The translations under genes were made by a program, and so were the position numbers. From Pustulibacterium marinum (GTDB lineage: Bacteria; Bacteroidota; Bacteroidia; Flavobacteriales; Flavobacteriaceae): DNA of 54,229 nucleotides. Shown piece by piece: positions 8,765 to 18,743 of this stretch. The stretch is from assembly GCF_900116665.1 (NCBI RefSeq), contig NZ_FPBK01000002.1, positions 1-54,229 of the forward strand, read 5' to 3'. How positions within the stretch are numbered: the stretch's first letter is position 1; each line of letters opens with the position of its first letter. Under the pieces are notes generated by a model. It did no database searches and had not been told where the DNA came from. It worked only from the letters and a program-made list of their open reading frames with translations.

Positions 8765-11700
8765 TTATCGTTTTAGTGTAAAATGACCTCTGTGTTCAAA
8801 AGGTTCTTCGGTATCGTTTATCATAGCTTTGAACCAATAGTCGTTTGATGGCATCATGGCTCCGTTATAAGTACCATCCCAACCGCCATCATTTGGATGT
8901 AAGACAACCAAAAGTTTACCATGTCTGTCAAAAATAGCTACATAGGAAGTTTGAAGTGTTTCAAAACCAAATACATTCCAGTAGTCATTGACACCATCTC
9001 CATTTGGTGTGAAATATTTAGGGAAACCAAGTACAATAACTTCGTCATCACTAGCCGGAGCACAACCATTTTCATCAATTACTTCTACGGTGTGATAACC
9101 AATATGAACATTTTCAAAAACATTGGAGGTTTGTGGTTCACCATCATCTAAAATATAAAGGTAGCTTCCGGTTCCTGTTACAGAAATAGTAATAGAATTG
9201 TTTTCAGAAAAACTAACTACGTCAATATTTGTTATTTCTGGTGATTCTGATTGAATAACTTCAACGTATTTGGTAGACTCGCAACCGTACTGAGATGTTA
9301 CTTTAACCCAGTATGCGCCTGTTGCTGTAACATTGATACTTGGTGTAGTAGCATTTGTAGACCATAAATAGCTGTCTGTACTATTACCTGTATCTGCATC
9401 TAATACCAATGGCATATTGTTCAAACAAAGTGCATATTGATCTTCCAAAGGAATAATAGGGTAGGCATCTATATAAATGGTAAAAGAAGTAATGCTATAA
9501 CAATCACTTTCATTATTTACAACTCTTATAAAAATCTCTTCGGTATTGTAAGCGCTAAAATTTGTTAAGCTTGCAGAAGGAATTGCGTTTTCTCCGGAAA
9601 TTGCTTCAGACTCACTAAGATGGTATGTGATGGTAAAGTCATCTGAATTTAGATTTTCCATAACATATTCTTGTTGGCTTGTAAGATCAAAATTACCTTC
9701 TCCAAGATGGGAACAATCTCTTAGATCTTCCGGAGTGTTAAGAACCGGACTTTGATATATGTTCACTACAAGTTCCTCTATATTGGTACAACCTGTTAAC
9801 GTATTGGTAGCTTTTACATATAGAATATTGTTGAGAGGGTCTGTTATTTCTGTAGCATCTCCTAATGCATTTGTGTTGTTTTCGGCATCAGAAAGTGAGT
9901 TGTAGTAAGCAAGTTCTACGTTTTCTGAATTTTCTAATATTTGATCTTCCAAGTTAGAAAGGTCAAGTATACTTGTGTTTTCTAAGCATAAACCCAACTC
10001 AGAGTTAGAAAATTGAGGTGCGGTACCTACATAAATATCTAATGAAACCGATACTTCACATCCACTAATAGTATTAGTAGCAATAATATAAACTGTTTGT
10101 GCTTCGCCATAAGCATTGGCGGAAACCTGATACGTAACGGGATCTTCTATTTCATTTATGCCATTTCCGTTTTCGTCTAAATCTTCAAAATAAGAAAGGG
10201 TAACATCATATTGTCTAATAGCCAAAACTTCAACATCTTCAGAAGCTATGTTTACTATTTCGTATCCGTTGTTATCATCATCACAAACATAAATATCATC
10301 AGGTTGAAGAATTTCTCCTACCTGAACAACATTGAGATCAAAGGTTACTACTTCATAACATGCATTTAAATCACCAATTTTAGCATAAACTGTTTGCGGA
10401 TTTACAGTATTGGTATAGTTAAACGGTAGTGCGTTTGTATTGTTGTACAAATCATTTTCAGATACATAAAAACTTATATCATATAAAGTAGTGTCTAGAT
10501 TCATGTTGGTAATGGCATCGTTGAAGTCAAATTCTTCAAAACCATCATTAGAGATATCGTCACACAGTTGTAAATCTTCCGGAGCGTCGTAAACAGGGTA
10601 ATTATTAATGGTGACAGAGATAGGATCTACTGTATAACAATCATCATCTAAAGTACTTTGTCTTCTAATATAAAAGTTCTCGGGATTAGAAGTATTTTCA
10701 TATAGAACTGTTTTGTCAATGGCATTTTCATAATTTAATGCGTCCGTTTCAGTGTGGTAATAAGTAACCTCAACATAGTTTTGTCCTTGCATAATTGCAC
10801 TATCAAAATCTGAAAATAAAAATTGCTCTACACCGTCATTATCGTATTCGCAGATGATGAAGTTTGAATTATCATCTGTAAGTTCTGGAAAATTTACAAT
10901 GATTACCGAAAAATGTCTCAGATTGTAACATCCTGTTTCATCATTGATACTTTTTATATAAATGGTGGCCGATTCAGTGGTATAGGAAGTTGGGTTTTCA
11001 ATTATATTGATACCGGCTTCCGCATCGGATTCTGAGGTGTAAAATTCAACCGTAACGCCATTTGTATCGTCTAAAAGTTCATCAATCTTAGATGTTAGGT
11101 CAAACATATATGTATTCTCTGAATTGTAATTACATACATTTACATTTGAAACAGGGTTGGTATCAGGAGCAGGTAATACTTCAATAGTAATACTTGCAGC
11201 GTCATAACATGTTAATTCTGAGTTGTAAACACTTACCCAAATAGTTTGAGGGTTTGTAGTGTTGTTGAGTGTAGAAATAATATTTGTATCGTTTAATGCT
11301 TCTTCTTCAGTTAAATGATAGTGAAATGCACCGTAATCATTACCATTGGCAACTATAGAATTAAATTGAGCTAGTGGAATGGAAGTAAACATGTCTGCGT
11401 CCGTATCACATATATATTGTATTTCTGCTACATCGTCTACACTGAAATAAGGATTTACATATATAGTGATCTCTTCTACAACACTACATTCATCTGAATA
11501 AATTGATAGATATAAAGTTTGCGGATTGGTAGTATTGTACAATAATTCGGTTTTATCAAGTTCAATACCATTATCTCTATCTTCTTCAGAAAGATAAAAA
11601 GAGACATCTGCGTAGGCTAAACCGATATTCGCTAATATTTGATACTCGATGTCAATGAGATCAAAACCTTGAATACCATCATTACTGATGTCGTCACATA

Positions 11701-13615
11701 AAATATAAGGTGTAAGATCTGCTAGTTCTTCAAGTAAAGAAGCGTATATGTTTATGGTGGCTAGATCATAACATCCCGTAGCCGGGTCCGTTATTCTAAT
11801 ATAAATGACTTGACTTCCTTGAATACTATTTACATAATCTTCTGGGTTTTCTATAGAATTTATTTCATTATCGGCATCTGATTGTGAAGTATAAAATGAA
11901 TAATTATAATCTTCATAATTCTCTGCAATTTCCGTAATTACAGAAGTAAGGTCAAAGTTTGCAAAACCATTATCATCTTGGTCACAGCCATCTAATCTAA
12001 AGGTAGTATTTTCTAAAATAGGACTGTCTGTAACATGTAAAGTTACCGAGGTATAGTTGTAACACTGAGTTTCTGTATTTTCAACTCTTAAATAGATAGT
12101 TTGAGGATTGCTAATGTTTGTGTACGAAGTGTTTAAAGCTCCTATTTGATTTTCTGCATCGTCTTGAGATAAATAATAAGTAACCTCCATTATTTCGTTG
12201 TTGGAAGTAGCTTGATCTCCTGCAAGCGTAAGCTCAAAAGTTTCAAAACCATCATCATTACTATCACATCCAAATAGATCTTCTGGTTGAATCAACACAG
12301 GAGGACCATTAGCAATAAGATCAAAACTATTGAATGCTAAACAACCGGTTGCAGTTTCATCTATTCTTACATAGATAGTTTGCGGATTTACAGTATTTTG
12401 AATTGTTCCGGAAATAGCACTTGTTTGATTTTCTGCATCTTCTTGTGTTAAATAATAGGAAACCTCTGGCGAGGCAAATGGAACAGATGTTTCCAAGGAA
12501 GCGGTCATCACATTCAAATTGAAATTTGCGTGTCCCGGGTTGTCTTCCAGTTCACAAAGTTGATAATCGTTTACTGTTTCAGCATCTTGGATAGTATTCA
12601 GTGTAATTTCAATTTCATCTTCAATAACACACCAACTTTCAGCATATGGTAAACTTACTGTAACATGATAAACTCCAGATGATGTAGCTGTAATTTCAGG
12701 TGTAGTTTCGCTAATGGGATTTCCATTTAATGTCCATTCAAATACAGCCTCAGGATTGTCGATATCGGTTTCAATAAGTGTAGAGTTGTAACACGTATTT
12801 ACGTCTTCTCCAAGGTCTACTGAAGCATTAAAAGCATTTCCTTGTAAAAATACAGCAGAGTCAAAATTTTCATCAAATTGATCTGCAATTACCAATTTAA
12901 TATGATACGAAGTGTTTGGAGAAATATCTGCATAAGCAGAAAGCATTGTGGTTCTACCATTGTAATTAGTGTCTCCCACGTTGAATCCTTCGAAATATTC
13001 TTCATTTAAGGATTCACAAAAACCCACAATCTGCGGTCTAATATTTTGAGTGGAAACGGGAGTAGAAGTTCCTGGGACCAAAGTAATATTTGTGTAGGGA
13101 GCAGAATTATCAGAAGGCTTTATCAAAAATGCAAAACTGTCTGAATAATTACATGGATAATCATTTAAATACTCTTCCGAGGCAAGAATGTAGTTAAAGT
13201 TGATGGTATTGGTTGCTGCGATGAAGTCAAATTCTATGACGGTTGCATTTAAAGTATTGTCAACACCAAGAGCGGTTTCTAGGTCTGCATCAGATTCCCA
13301 GTCAATTTCTCCTTGATTTAGCGGATCAGTAACTAGAATATTTCCGGCATCACCAATGTCTCCGGTAGCTAAGATGATACCTTCTTCAAATGGAAAATTA
13401 GAATTGGCACTTTGAAAATAACCAAAACTATTAAGGTTGTTCACGCTTCCATTAATGGGAGAAGAAACGTTAGATATTTCTATACATCCTTGAAAAAGAA
13501 TGTTTTCAATTAATTCTTCAGCAGTATATTCTGCAGAAGTAGTTATTTGTTGCGAAAAAGAAAATTGTACAAATACTAAAAATAACGCAAGTAATCGCAG
13601 TTGTTTGTTTTTCAT
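8765..13615 (-). CDS. Giant choice-of-anchor L protein with T9SS type B sorting domain (copy B)
   Basis: 1616 residues from the ATG at 13615. The frame continues to a GTG at 13633, but only the internal Met gives a clean signal peptide (MKNKQLRLLALFLVFVQFSF, then SQ). The architecture is the same as copy A: choice-of-anchor L (CIEISNVSSPINGSVN, SYHIKLVIADQFDENFDSAV), an Ig-like module, eleven Cys-delimited units (GCDSNDDGFETFEL, VCDDDNNGYEIVNI and others), an Ig-like module (YLWSTNATT) and a type B sorting domain (FPKYFTPNGDGVNDYWN to GHFTLKR). It is clearly closest to copy C, unit by unit. T9SS export is well supported. The surface function is unknown. The C-D-x-D-x-D-G loops look able to bind calcium (inference). 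Confidence 0.9.
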   Translation of the reverse strand: MKNKQLRLLALFLVFVQFSFSQQITTSAEYTAEELIENILFQGCIEISNVSSPINGSVNNLNSFGYFQSANSNFPFEEGIILATGDIGDAGNILVTDPLNQGEIDWESDADLETALGVDNTLNATVIEFDFIAATNTINFNYILASEEYLNDYPCNYSDSFAFLIKPSDNSAPYTNITLVPGTSTPVSTQNIRPQIVGFCESLNEEYFEGFNVGDTNYNGRTTMLSAYADISPNTSYHIKLVIADQFDENFDSAVFLQGNAFNASVDLGEDVNTCYNSTLIETDIDNPEAVFEWTLNGNPISETTPEITATSSGVYHVTVSLPYAESWCVIEDEIEITLNTIQDAETVNDYQLCELEDNPGHANFNLNVMTASLETSVPFASPEVSYYLTQEDAENQTSAISGTIQNTVNPQTIYVRIDETATGCLAFNSFDLIANGPPVLIQPEDLFGCDSNDDGFETFELTLAGDQATSNNEIMEVTYYLSQDDAENQIGALNTSYTNISNPQTIYLRVENTETQCYNYTSVTLHVTDSPILENTTFRLDGCDQDDNGFANFDLTSVITEIAENYEDYNYSFYTSQSDADNEINSIENPEDYVNSIQGSQVIYIRITDPATGCYDLATINIYASLLEELADLTPYILCDDISNDGIQGFDLIDIEYQILANIGLAYADVSFYLSEEDRDNGIELDKTELLYNTTNPQTLYLSIYSDECSVVEEITIYVNPYFSVDDVAEIQYICDTDADMFTSIPLAQFNSIVANGNDYGAFHYHLTEEEALNDTNIISTLNNTTNPQTIWVSVYNSELTCYDAASITIEVLPAPDTNPVSNVNVCNYNSENTYMFDLTSKIDELLDDTNGVTVEFYTSESDAEAGINIIENPTSYTTESATIYIKSINDETGCYNLRHFSVIIVNFPELTDDNSNFIICEYDNDGVEQFLFSDFDSAIMQGQNYVEVTYYHTETDALNYENAIDKTVLYENTSNPENFYIRRQSTLDDDCYTVDPISVTINNYPVYDAPEDLQLCDDISNDGFEEFDFNDAITNMNLDTTLYDISFYVSENDLYNNTNALPFNYTNTVNPQTVYAKIGDLNACYEVVTFDLNVVQVGEILQPDDIYVCDDDNNGYEIVNIASEDVEVLAIRQYDVTLSYFEDLDENGNGINEIEDPVTYQVSANAYGEAQTVYIIATNTISGCEVSVSLDIYVGTAPQFSNSELGLCLENTSILDLSNLEDQILENSENVELAYYNSLSDAENNTNALGDATEITDPLNNILYVKATNTLTGCTNIEELVVNIYQSPVLNTPEDLRDCSHLGEGNFDLTSQQEYVMENLNSDDFTITYHLSESEAISGENAIPSASLTNFSAYNTEEIFIRVVNNESDCYSITSFTIYIDAYPIIPLEDQYALCLNNMPLVLDADTGNSTDSYLWSTNATTPSINVTATGAYWVKVTSQYGCESTKYVEVIQSESPEITNIDVVSFSENNSITISVTGTGSYLYILDDGEPQTSNVFENVHIGYHTVEVIDENGCAPASDDEVIVLGFPKYFTPNGDGVNDYWNVFGFETLQTSYVAIFDRHGKLLVVLHPNDGGWDGTYNGAMMPSNDYWFKAMINDTEEPFEHRGHFTLKR
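9470..12560 (-). repeat. Eleven protein-level repeats in copy B
   Basis: Units open at LCELEDNPG, GCDSNDDG, GCDQDDNG, LCDDISNDG, ICDTDADM, VCNYNSEN, ICEYDNDG, LCDDISNDG, VCDDDNNG, LCLENTS and DCSHLGEG. Order and spacing match copy C position for position. Boundaries are approximate. Confidence 0.75.
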
Positions 13616-13676
13616 ACAGGGGTGTGGGTACACTCTTTTTCAGGAATGTACAAGGTTTGGGTTAATTAAGGGGTGG

Positions 13677-13708
13677 TAAATATATGAATTTTTTACTTTT
13701 TTTAACAA
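13677..13708 (-). promoter_or_regulatory. Possible promoter of copy B
   Basis: On the minus strand TTG (13706-13708) is followed after 21 bases by TATATTTA (13677-13684), one mismatch from TAnnTTTG. It lies about 60 bases before the chosen ATG. Confidence 0.35.
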
Positions 13709-13742
13709 TATGCTGCGATCTTGACAGAATGTTGCTAGGTAT

Positions 13743-13781
13743 CAAAAAAAAGAATGCACCTAACTCCAATTGTTAGGTGCA
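13743..13781 (-). terminator. Strong intrinsic terminator after copy C
   Basis: A perfect 10-bp stem, TGCACCTAAC / GTTAGGTGCA, with a 7-base loop, followed on the minus strand by TTC and a run of eight T. It separates copy C from copy B, so the giants are not one operon. Confidence 0.9.
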
Positions 13782-13812
13782 CTCAACTAGTTACGTGGTG
13801 TATGAGATGTAA

Positions 13813-16800
13813 CTATCTTTTTAAGGTGAAATGCCCTTGGGCTTCAAATGGTTCATCAACGTCATTTATTTCAGCCTTAAACCAGTAATCTGTGGAAGGT
13901 AATTCAGAACCGTTTAATCTTCCGTCCCATCCGGCATCCCCTGGTTTTATAATTTTTAAAAGTTTACCATATCTGTCAAAAATGGAAACATAAGAAGTTT
14001 TTAAAGTTTCAAATCCAAAAACATTCCAGTGATCATTTACACCATCTCCGTTTGGTGTGAAGTATTTTGGAAAGCCAAGTACAGCTATATCTGTAGATAC
14101 TGTTCCTGAACATCCATTAATATCTACAACTTCAACATGATGATAACCAATTTGAACGTTCTCAAAAACATTGGAAGTTTGTGGAGTTCCACCATCAAGT
14201 GAATACATGTAATTTCCTATTCCTTCAGCAGTTACCATAATTGTATTGTTGTCTGAAAAACTTACAGTTTCAATGTTTGTGATAGAAGCTGATTCAGATT
14301 CTGTAACTCCAAAATATTTAGTAGTAGCGCATCCTCGTTCAGAAGTGACTGTAACAGAATAGATGCCTGTTTCTGTAATTTCTATTTCAGGTGTTGTTGC
14401 TCCTGTAGACCACTCGTAGGTGTCCATATCATTTCCCGTATAAGCATCTGCTATAATTAAAGGATCATTTAAACACAATACAAAATCATCTGTAATAGGA
14501 ATTATTGGGTATGGATCTAGATGAATCATGAAAGTTGAAATACTATAGCAGCCTGTTTGAGTATTGGTGACACGCGCATAAATAGTTTCGTTGTCATATG
14601 CTTCATACGCAACAAGATTTTCTATAGCATTGGTATTTGTATTAGCTTCGTCTGCGCTTAGGAAAAGTTCTACAGAAAATAAGCTAGGATCTTGAGTTCC
14701 TAAAATTGTGGTAAGTTGTATAGTTAAATCGAATTCTGAAACTACTTCATTGGTACAAGTTCTTAAATCTGCTGCTTCGTATGCAATAGGATTTTGGAAT
14801 ACCTGAAAATTTACTTCCCCAATAGCAAAACAGCCATTTGAATTGGTAGCTCTAGCGTATAATGTTTGAACTCCTACGCTTGAAATATTATACGTGTTGG
14901 AAATAGCATTTGTATTGCTTTCGGCATTTGTAAGAGAAGTGAAGTAGCTAACTGAAACACCTTCTGTGTTCTCTAAAGTCAGTTCATTTAAAGTTTGCAA
15001 ATCTATTTGAGAAACATTGTCTTGACATATGTTAAAATTGTTCTCTTCAACAAATTGTGGAGTTTCATAAATAGTTACTTCCAAAGGTACATAAAGAGAG
15101 CATCCACTTATGTTGTTGGTTGCAACAATATAAACGGTAGTAGTTTCGTTTGTATTCACTTGGTAATGCACAGGATCTGCAATAGCATTTGTTTCATTGA
15201 TGGCGGCTTCCTCCGTTTCATAATAGGTTAATGAAATTTCATTTTGTCTAATCATTAGAACGTCTACATCATCGGAAGTGAGATCTACATACTCATAACC
15301 ATTATAATCATCATCACAATAACTTATTGGGCTCGGAGTATTAATAAGTCCTACGTGAACTACATTTAACTTGAAGGAGACTGCTTCGTAACAGCCTTCT
15401 GGAGTAGCAATCTTTGCCCAAATGGTTTGTGGGTTTACTGTATTGGTAAAAGTTAATGGCAATTCATTTGTACCACTGTTAGCATCGTTTTGAGATACGT
15501 GAAAACTAACCTCGTAAGATGAGGTGTCAATATTCATTTCATCTATGGCCAAATTCAAGTCAAACGTTTCAAAACCATCATTAGATATATCGTCACAAAG
15601 TGATAAATCTTGTGGATCATCAAAAACAGGATAACTATTTACTGAAATAGTGATTGGATCCACAGCAAAGCAGCTATTATCAAACTCACTTTGACGTCGA
15701 GCATACAAGGTTTGTGGATTAGCAGTATTTTCATAACCACTTGATTTGTTTATGGCATTTGTATTATTGTAAGCGTCGGTTGCTGTCTCAAAATAAGTGA
15801 CAAACATTCCTTCTTCATTATTTAGAATTGTAGTGTCATAATCTTCTAAGAAGAAAGCTTCTGTTTCGTTGCCATCACCTTCACAAAGCATAAAGTCTGC
15901 ATTGTCTGTTAATTCTGGGAAAAACGCTACGTAAATGGTGAACATTTGTACACTTTCACAACCAGTAGTATTACTTGTGGTTACCGCATATATTTCGGTA
16001 GTACTTGTTTCAAAAGAGGAAGGATTTTCCACTGCATTTGTTCCTGCTGTAGCGTCTTCTTGATTTGTGTAATAATCAACTGTTACGCCATTGCTGTTAT
16101 TTAATAGTTGACTTTCAACAGATGTTAGATTTACCGTGTATAAACCGTCATTGTCATCATCACAAATATAAATATCGCTAACGGTGTTGGTTTCGGGAGC
16201 AGGTAATACTTCAATTTCAAAATGGATAATGTCACTACAGCTTCCGCTACTATTTGAAACCGTTGCCCATATTTCTTGTGGGTTAGAGGTGTTTACAAAT
16301 TCTGTAATTGGGTTTGTGTTGTCCAAAGCATCATTTTCTGTTAAAAAATAAACCACATTATAGTTATTACCATCACTAATAACATCGTTAAATTGATTGG
16401 TAGTTACACTAGCTATAGCATCACCATCGGTATCACAAACAGTTTGAGAGCTAATATTGTTTATAGAAAAATAAGGAGTAACTTCAATATTAATTTCCTT
16501 TAACATACCACATGCATCCTCTTTTTGAACTAATAGATATAAAGTTTGAGGGTTTGAAGTGTTCATGTAAGGTTGCTCTTTGTCAAGTGCATTCTCATTG
16601 TTAGCTTGATCTTCTTCCGAGGTAAAAAATGTTACAGAAACATCTTCCAGTTCACCAACGATATAAGCTTCCAGATTGTTCAAATCAAATTGTTCAACAC
16701 CATCTCCCGACTCGTCGTCACAAATTTGATAAGGAGATGTATTGGTTTCACTATCTATCATAGCACTATATGTGTATAGCGTGGCTATGGTATAGCAACC

Positions 16801-18627
16801 AGTTTCTGGATTAATTACTTTTGCATACACTATTTGCTCATATTGAGAAGTGTTAGAAAAGTTTGTAGGATCAATGATAGGGTATTCGCCGTTGATGGCA
16901 TTGATTTCAGAAAGATAAAATTCTACAGTGTAGTTTTCTGAATTGGCAACAATTTCATCAATTTGATCATTCAAGTTAAAGGTTGTATAGCCGTTTGCTT
17001 CTGGATCACAGGCGTCAATTTCCAAAGTGCTGTTCAAAAGTTCTGGACCAGTACCTATTTCCAAGGTTACTGTTGTAATAGAAGAACATCCTGTATCATT
17101 ATTTGTTGCTTTGATGTAAATAGTTTGTGGATTGGAAACATTTTGATAATAACTCTCTATAGCTTCTTGCTCATCTACAGCATTTCCTAATGAAGTATAA
17201 TAGCTTATAGATAAATTACTATTGTATGAAGTCGCTTGGTTTCCTGCTTCAGAAAGTTCAAAATATGCATGCCCATCATTATCATCATCACAAACAAGAA
17301 GATTGTCTGGCTCAAGTAAAACTGGTGGAGTATTTAAAATAAGATCAAAACTATTGTAGGCAATACACTGAGAAATTGGATCTTGAATTTTTGCCCAAAT
17401 AGTTGTAGGAGTAGTACCAGAATAGTTGGTAATACTATTATCATTATTTAGAGCATCTTCTTCAGATATATAATAGGTAATGGTAGCGTTCTCAAACGGT
17501 ACCGATGCTGACAATTCTTCGTTTTTTAAAGTTAAATCAAATGTAGTAGGGAGTATATTGTTTGTTTGCTCACATACTTCAAGATCTGTTACAGGTGATG
17601 AATCTTCAACACCATTTAAGTTGACAACTACAGCGTCTTCAATTTCACAGATGGAAGAAGCGTAAGGTACACTAACGCTTACACTATATGTGCCAGATTC
17701 CGTAGCTGTGATTGATGGAGTTGTGAACGGGAGTGGATTACCTTCAAAGCTCCATGAAAATACTGCTTCAGAATTATCAATTCCTGTATTTAACTCGTAA
17801 ACATCGTTACATGTATTTACAACATCTCCAAGATCTACTTGTGTAGAAAATGTATTTCCTTCAATAAAAACTGCAGAATCAAAATTTTCGTCAAATTGAT
17901 CAGCGATGGCTAGTTTAATGTGATAAGAAACGTTTGGCTGTATGGTAGTTTGTGCAGTTAATACAGCGGTTCTACCATTGTAATTAGTATCTCCAACATT
18001 GAATCCATCAAAATACTCTTGGTTAAGAGCTCCACAAAAACCAACAATTTCCGGACGAATGTTTTGAGTAGAAACAGGAGTGTCTGTATCTGGTACTAAC
18101 GTTATGTTGGTATAGGGTGCAGAATTATCAGATGGTTTAATCAAAAACGCAAAACTATCTGAGTAATTACATGGATAATCGTTCAAATATTCTTCTGACG
18201 CTAGAATATAGTTGAAGCTGATATTGTTAGAAGCTGTAATAAAATCAAACTCTATTACAGTAGTGTTCATGGTACTTGACACGCCAAGTACTTCTTCTAG
18301 ATCGGGATCCGATCCCCAACTTGTTTCTCCTTCGTTTAGTGGTGTTGTGTTAAAGGAATTGCCCGTGCTGTTGGCATTTCCTGTAGTTAAAACCAGTCCG
18401 TCTTCAAAAGGAAAATTAGAGTTGCTTTTTTGAAAATAGCCGAAGCTATTGAGTCCATTAATGTTTCCGTTGATTGGAGAGGAAACATTAGAAATTTCAA
18501 TACATCCTTGGAAAAGTACATCTTCGATTAACTCTTCCGGAGTCATTTCACTGTCAACAATTACCTGTTGCGCCTTAACTGTAATAGATAATAATACAGT
18601 TAAAGCCAAAAGTAGCTTTGTTCTCAT
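13813..18627 (-). CDS. Giant choice-of-anchor L protein with T9SS type B sorting domain (copy C)
   Basis: 1604 residues. The signal peptide is about 1-19 (MRTKLLLALTVLLSITVKAQ). The choice-of-anchor L domain has NYILASEEYLNDYPCNYSDS, nearly identical to copy B. An Ig-like module, eleven Cys-delimited units (VCDDDNDGHAYFEL, LCDDISNDGFETFDL, YCDDDYNGYEYVDL), an Ig-like module (YEWSTGATT) and a type B sorting domain (FPKYFTPNGDGVNDHWN to GHFTLKR) follow. It has its own promoter at 18708-18736 and its own terminator at 13743-13781, so it is monocistronic. It is a recent paralogue of copy B. Surface display through T9SS is well supported. Ligand and role are unknown. Confidence 0.9.
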   Translation of the reverse strand: MRTKLLLALTVLLSITVKAQQVIVDSEMTPEELIEDVLFQGCIEISNVSSPINGNINGLNSFGYFQKSNSNFPFEDGLVLTTGNANSTGNSFNTTPLNEGETSWGSDPDLEEVLGVSSTMNTTVIEFDFITASNNISFNYILASEEYLNDYPCNYSDSFAFLIKPSDNSAPYTNITLVPDTDTPVSTQNIRPEIVGFCGALNQEYFDGFNVGDTNYNGRTAVLTAQTTIQPNVSYHIKLAIADQFDENFDSAVFIEGNTFSTQVDLGDVVNTCNDVYELNTGIDNSEAVFSWSFEGNPLPFTTPSITATESGTYSVSVSVPYASSICEIEDAVVVNLNGVEDSSPVTDLEVCEQTNNILPTTFDLTLKNEELSASVPFENATITYYISEEDALNNDNSITNYSGTTPTTIWAKIQDPISQCIAYNSFDLILNTPPVLLEPDNLLVCDDDNDGHAYFELSEAGNQATSYNSNLSISYYTSLGNAVDEQEAIESYYQNVSNPQTIYIKATNNDTGCSSITTVTLEIGTGPELLNSTLEIDACDPEANGYTTFNLNDQIDEIVANSENYTVEFYLSEINAINGEYPIIDPTNFSNTSQYEQIVYAKVINPETGCYTIATLYTYSAMIDSETNTSPYQICDDESGDGVEQFDLNNLEAYIVGELEDVSVTFFTSEEDQANNENALDKEQPYMNTSNPQTLYLLVQKEDACGMLKEINIEVTPYFSINNISSQTVCDTDGDAIASVTTNQFNDVISDGNNYNVVYFLTENDALDNTNPITEFVNTSNPQEIWATVSNSSGSCSDIIHFEIEVLPAPETNTVSDIYICDDDNDGLYTVNLTSVESQLLNNSNGVTVDYYTNQEDATAGTNAVENPSSFETSTTEIYAVTTSNTTGCESVQMFTIYVAFFPELTDNADFMLCEGDGNETEAFFLEDYDTTILNNEEGMFVTYFETATDAYNNTNAINKSSGYENTANPQTLYARRQSEFDNSCFAVDPITISVNSYPVFDDPQDLSLCDDISNDGFETFDLNLAIDEMNIDTSSYEVSFHVSQNDANSGTNELPLTFTNTVNPQTIWAKIATPEGCYEAVSFKLNVVHVGLINTPSPISYCDDDYNGYEYVDLTSDDVDVLMIRQNEISLTYYETEEAAINETNAIADPVHYQVNTNETTTVYIVATNNISGCSLYVPLEVTIYETPQFVEENNFNICQDNVSQIDLQTLNELTLENTEGVSVSYFTSLTNAESNTNAISNTYNISSVGVQTLYARATNSNGCFAIGEVNFQVFQNPIAYEAADLRTCTNEVVSEFDLTIQLTTILGTQDPSLFSVELFLSADEANTNTNAIENLVAYEAYDNETIYARVTNTQTGCYSISTFMIHLDPYPIIPITDDFVLCLNDPLIIADAYTGNDMDTYEWSTGATTPEIEITETGIYSVTVTSERGCATTKYFGVTESESASITNIETVSFSDNNTIMVTAEGIGNYMYSLDGGTPQTSNVFENVQIGYHHVEVVDINGCSGTVSTDIAVLGFPKYFTPNGDGVNDHWNVFGFETLKTSYVSIFDRYGKLLKIIKPGDAGWDGRLNGSELPSTDYWFKAEINDVDEPFEAQGHFTLKR
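14510..17580 (-). repeat. Eleven protein-level repeats in copy C
   Basis: Units open at VCEQTNN, VCDDDNDG, ACDPEANG, ICDDESGDG, VCDTDGDA, ICDDDNDG, LCEGDGNE, LCDDISNDG, YCDDDYNG, ICQDNVS and TCTNEVV. Each pairs with a later Cys in contexts such as TGCY. Boundaries are approximate. Confidence 0.75.
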
Positions 18628-18707
18628 ACACCATTATGTCTGTTACAAGTAATTTGGGGAATCACCCGTAACTTTTTTAAGTAGGTTAATAATTAATTTG
18701 GGTATGA

Positions 18708-18736
18708 CAAATATATAAAAAAATAAGATACGCAAA
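18708..18736 (-). promoter_or_regulatory. Bacteroidota-type promoter of copy C
   Basis: On the minus strand TTTG (18733-18736), a spacer of 17, and TATATTTG (18708-18715) match the -33/-7 consensus exactly. The predicted leader is about 75 bases. The element sits in the 116-bp gap after the shorter paralogue. Confidence 0.7.
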
Positions 18737-18743
18737 CTTAAAA

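Noticed and set aside
3846-18627. Repeat-rich region considered as a CRISPR array or DNA satellite
   Set aside because: The repeats are diverged at DNA level, have a period of about 270 bp, and lie inside long intact frames. They are protein modules.
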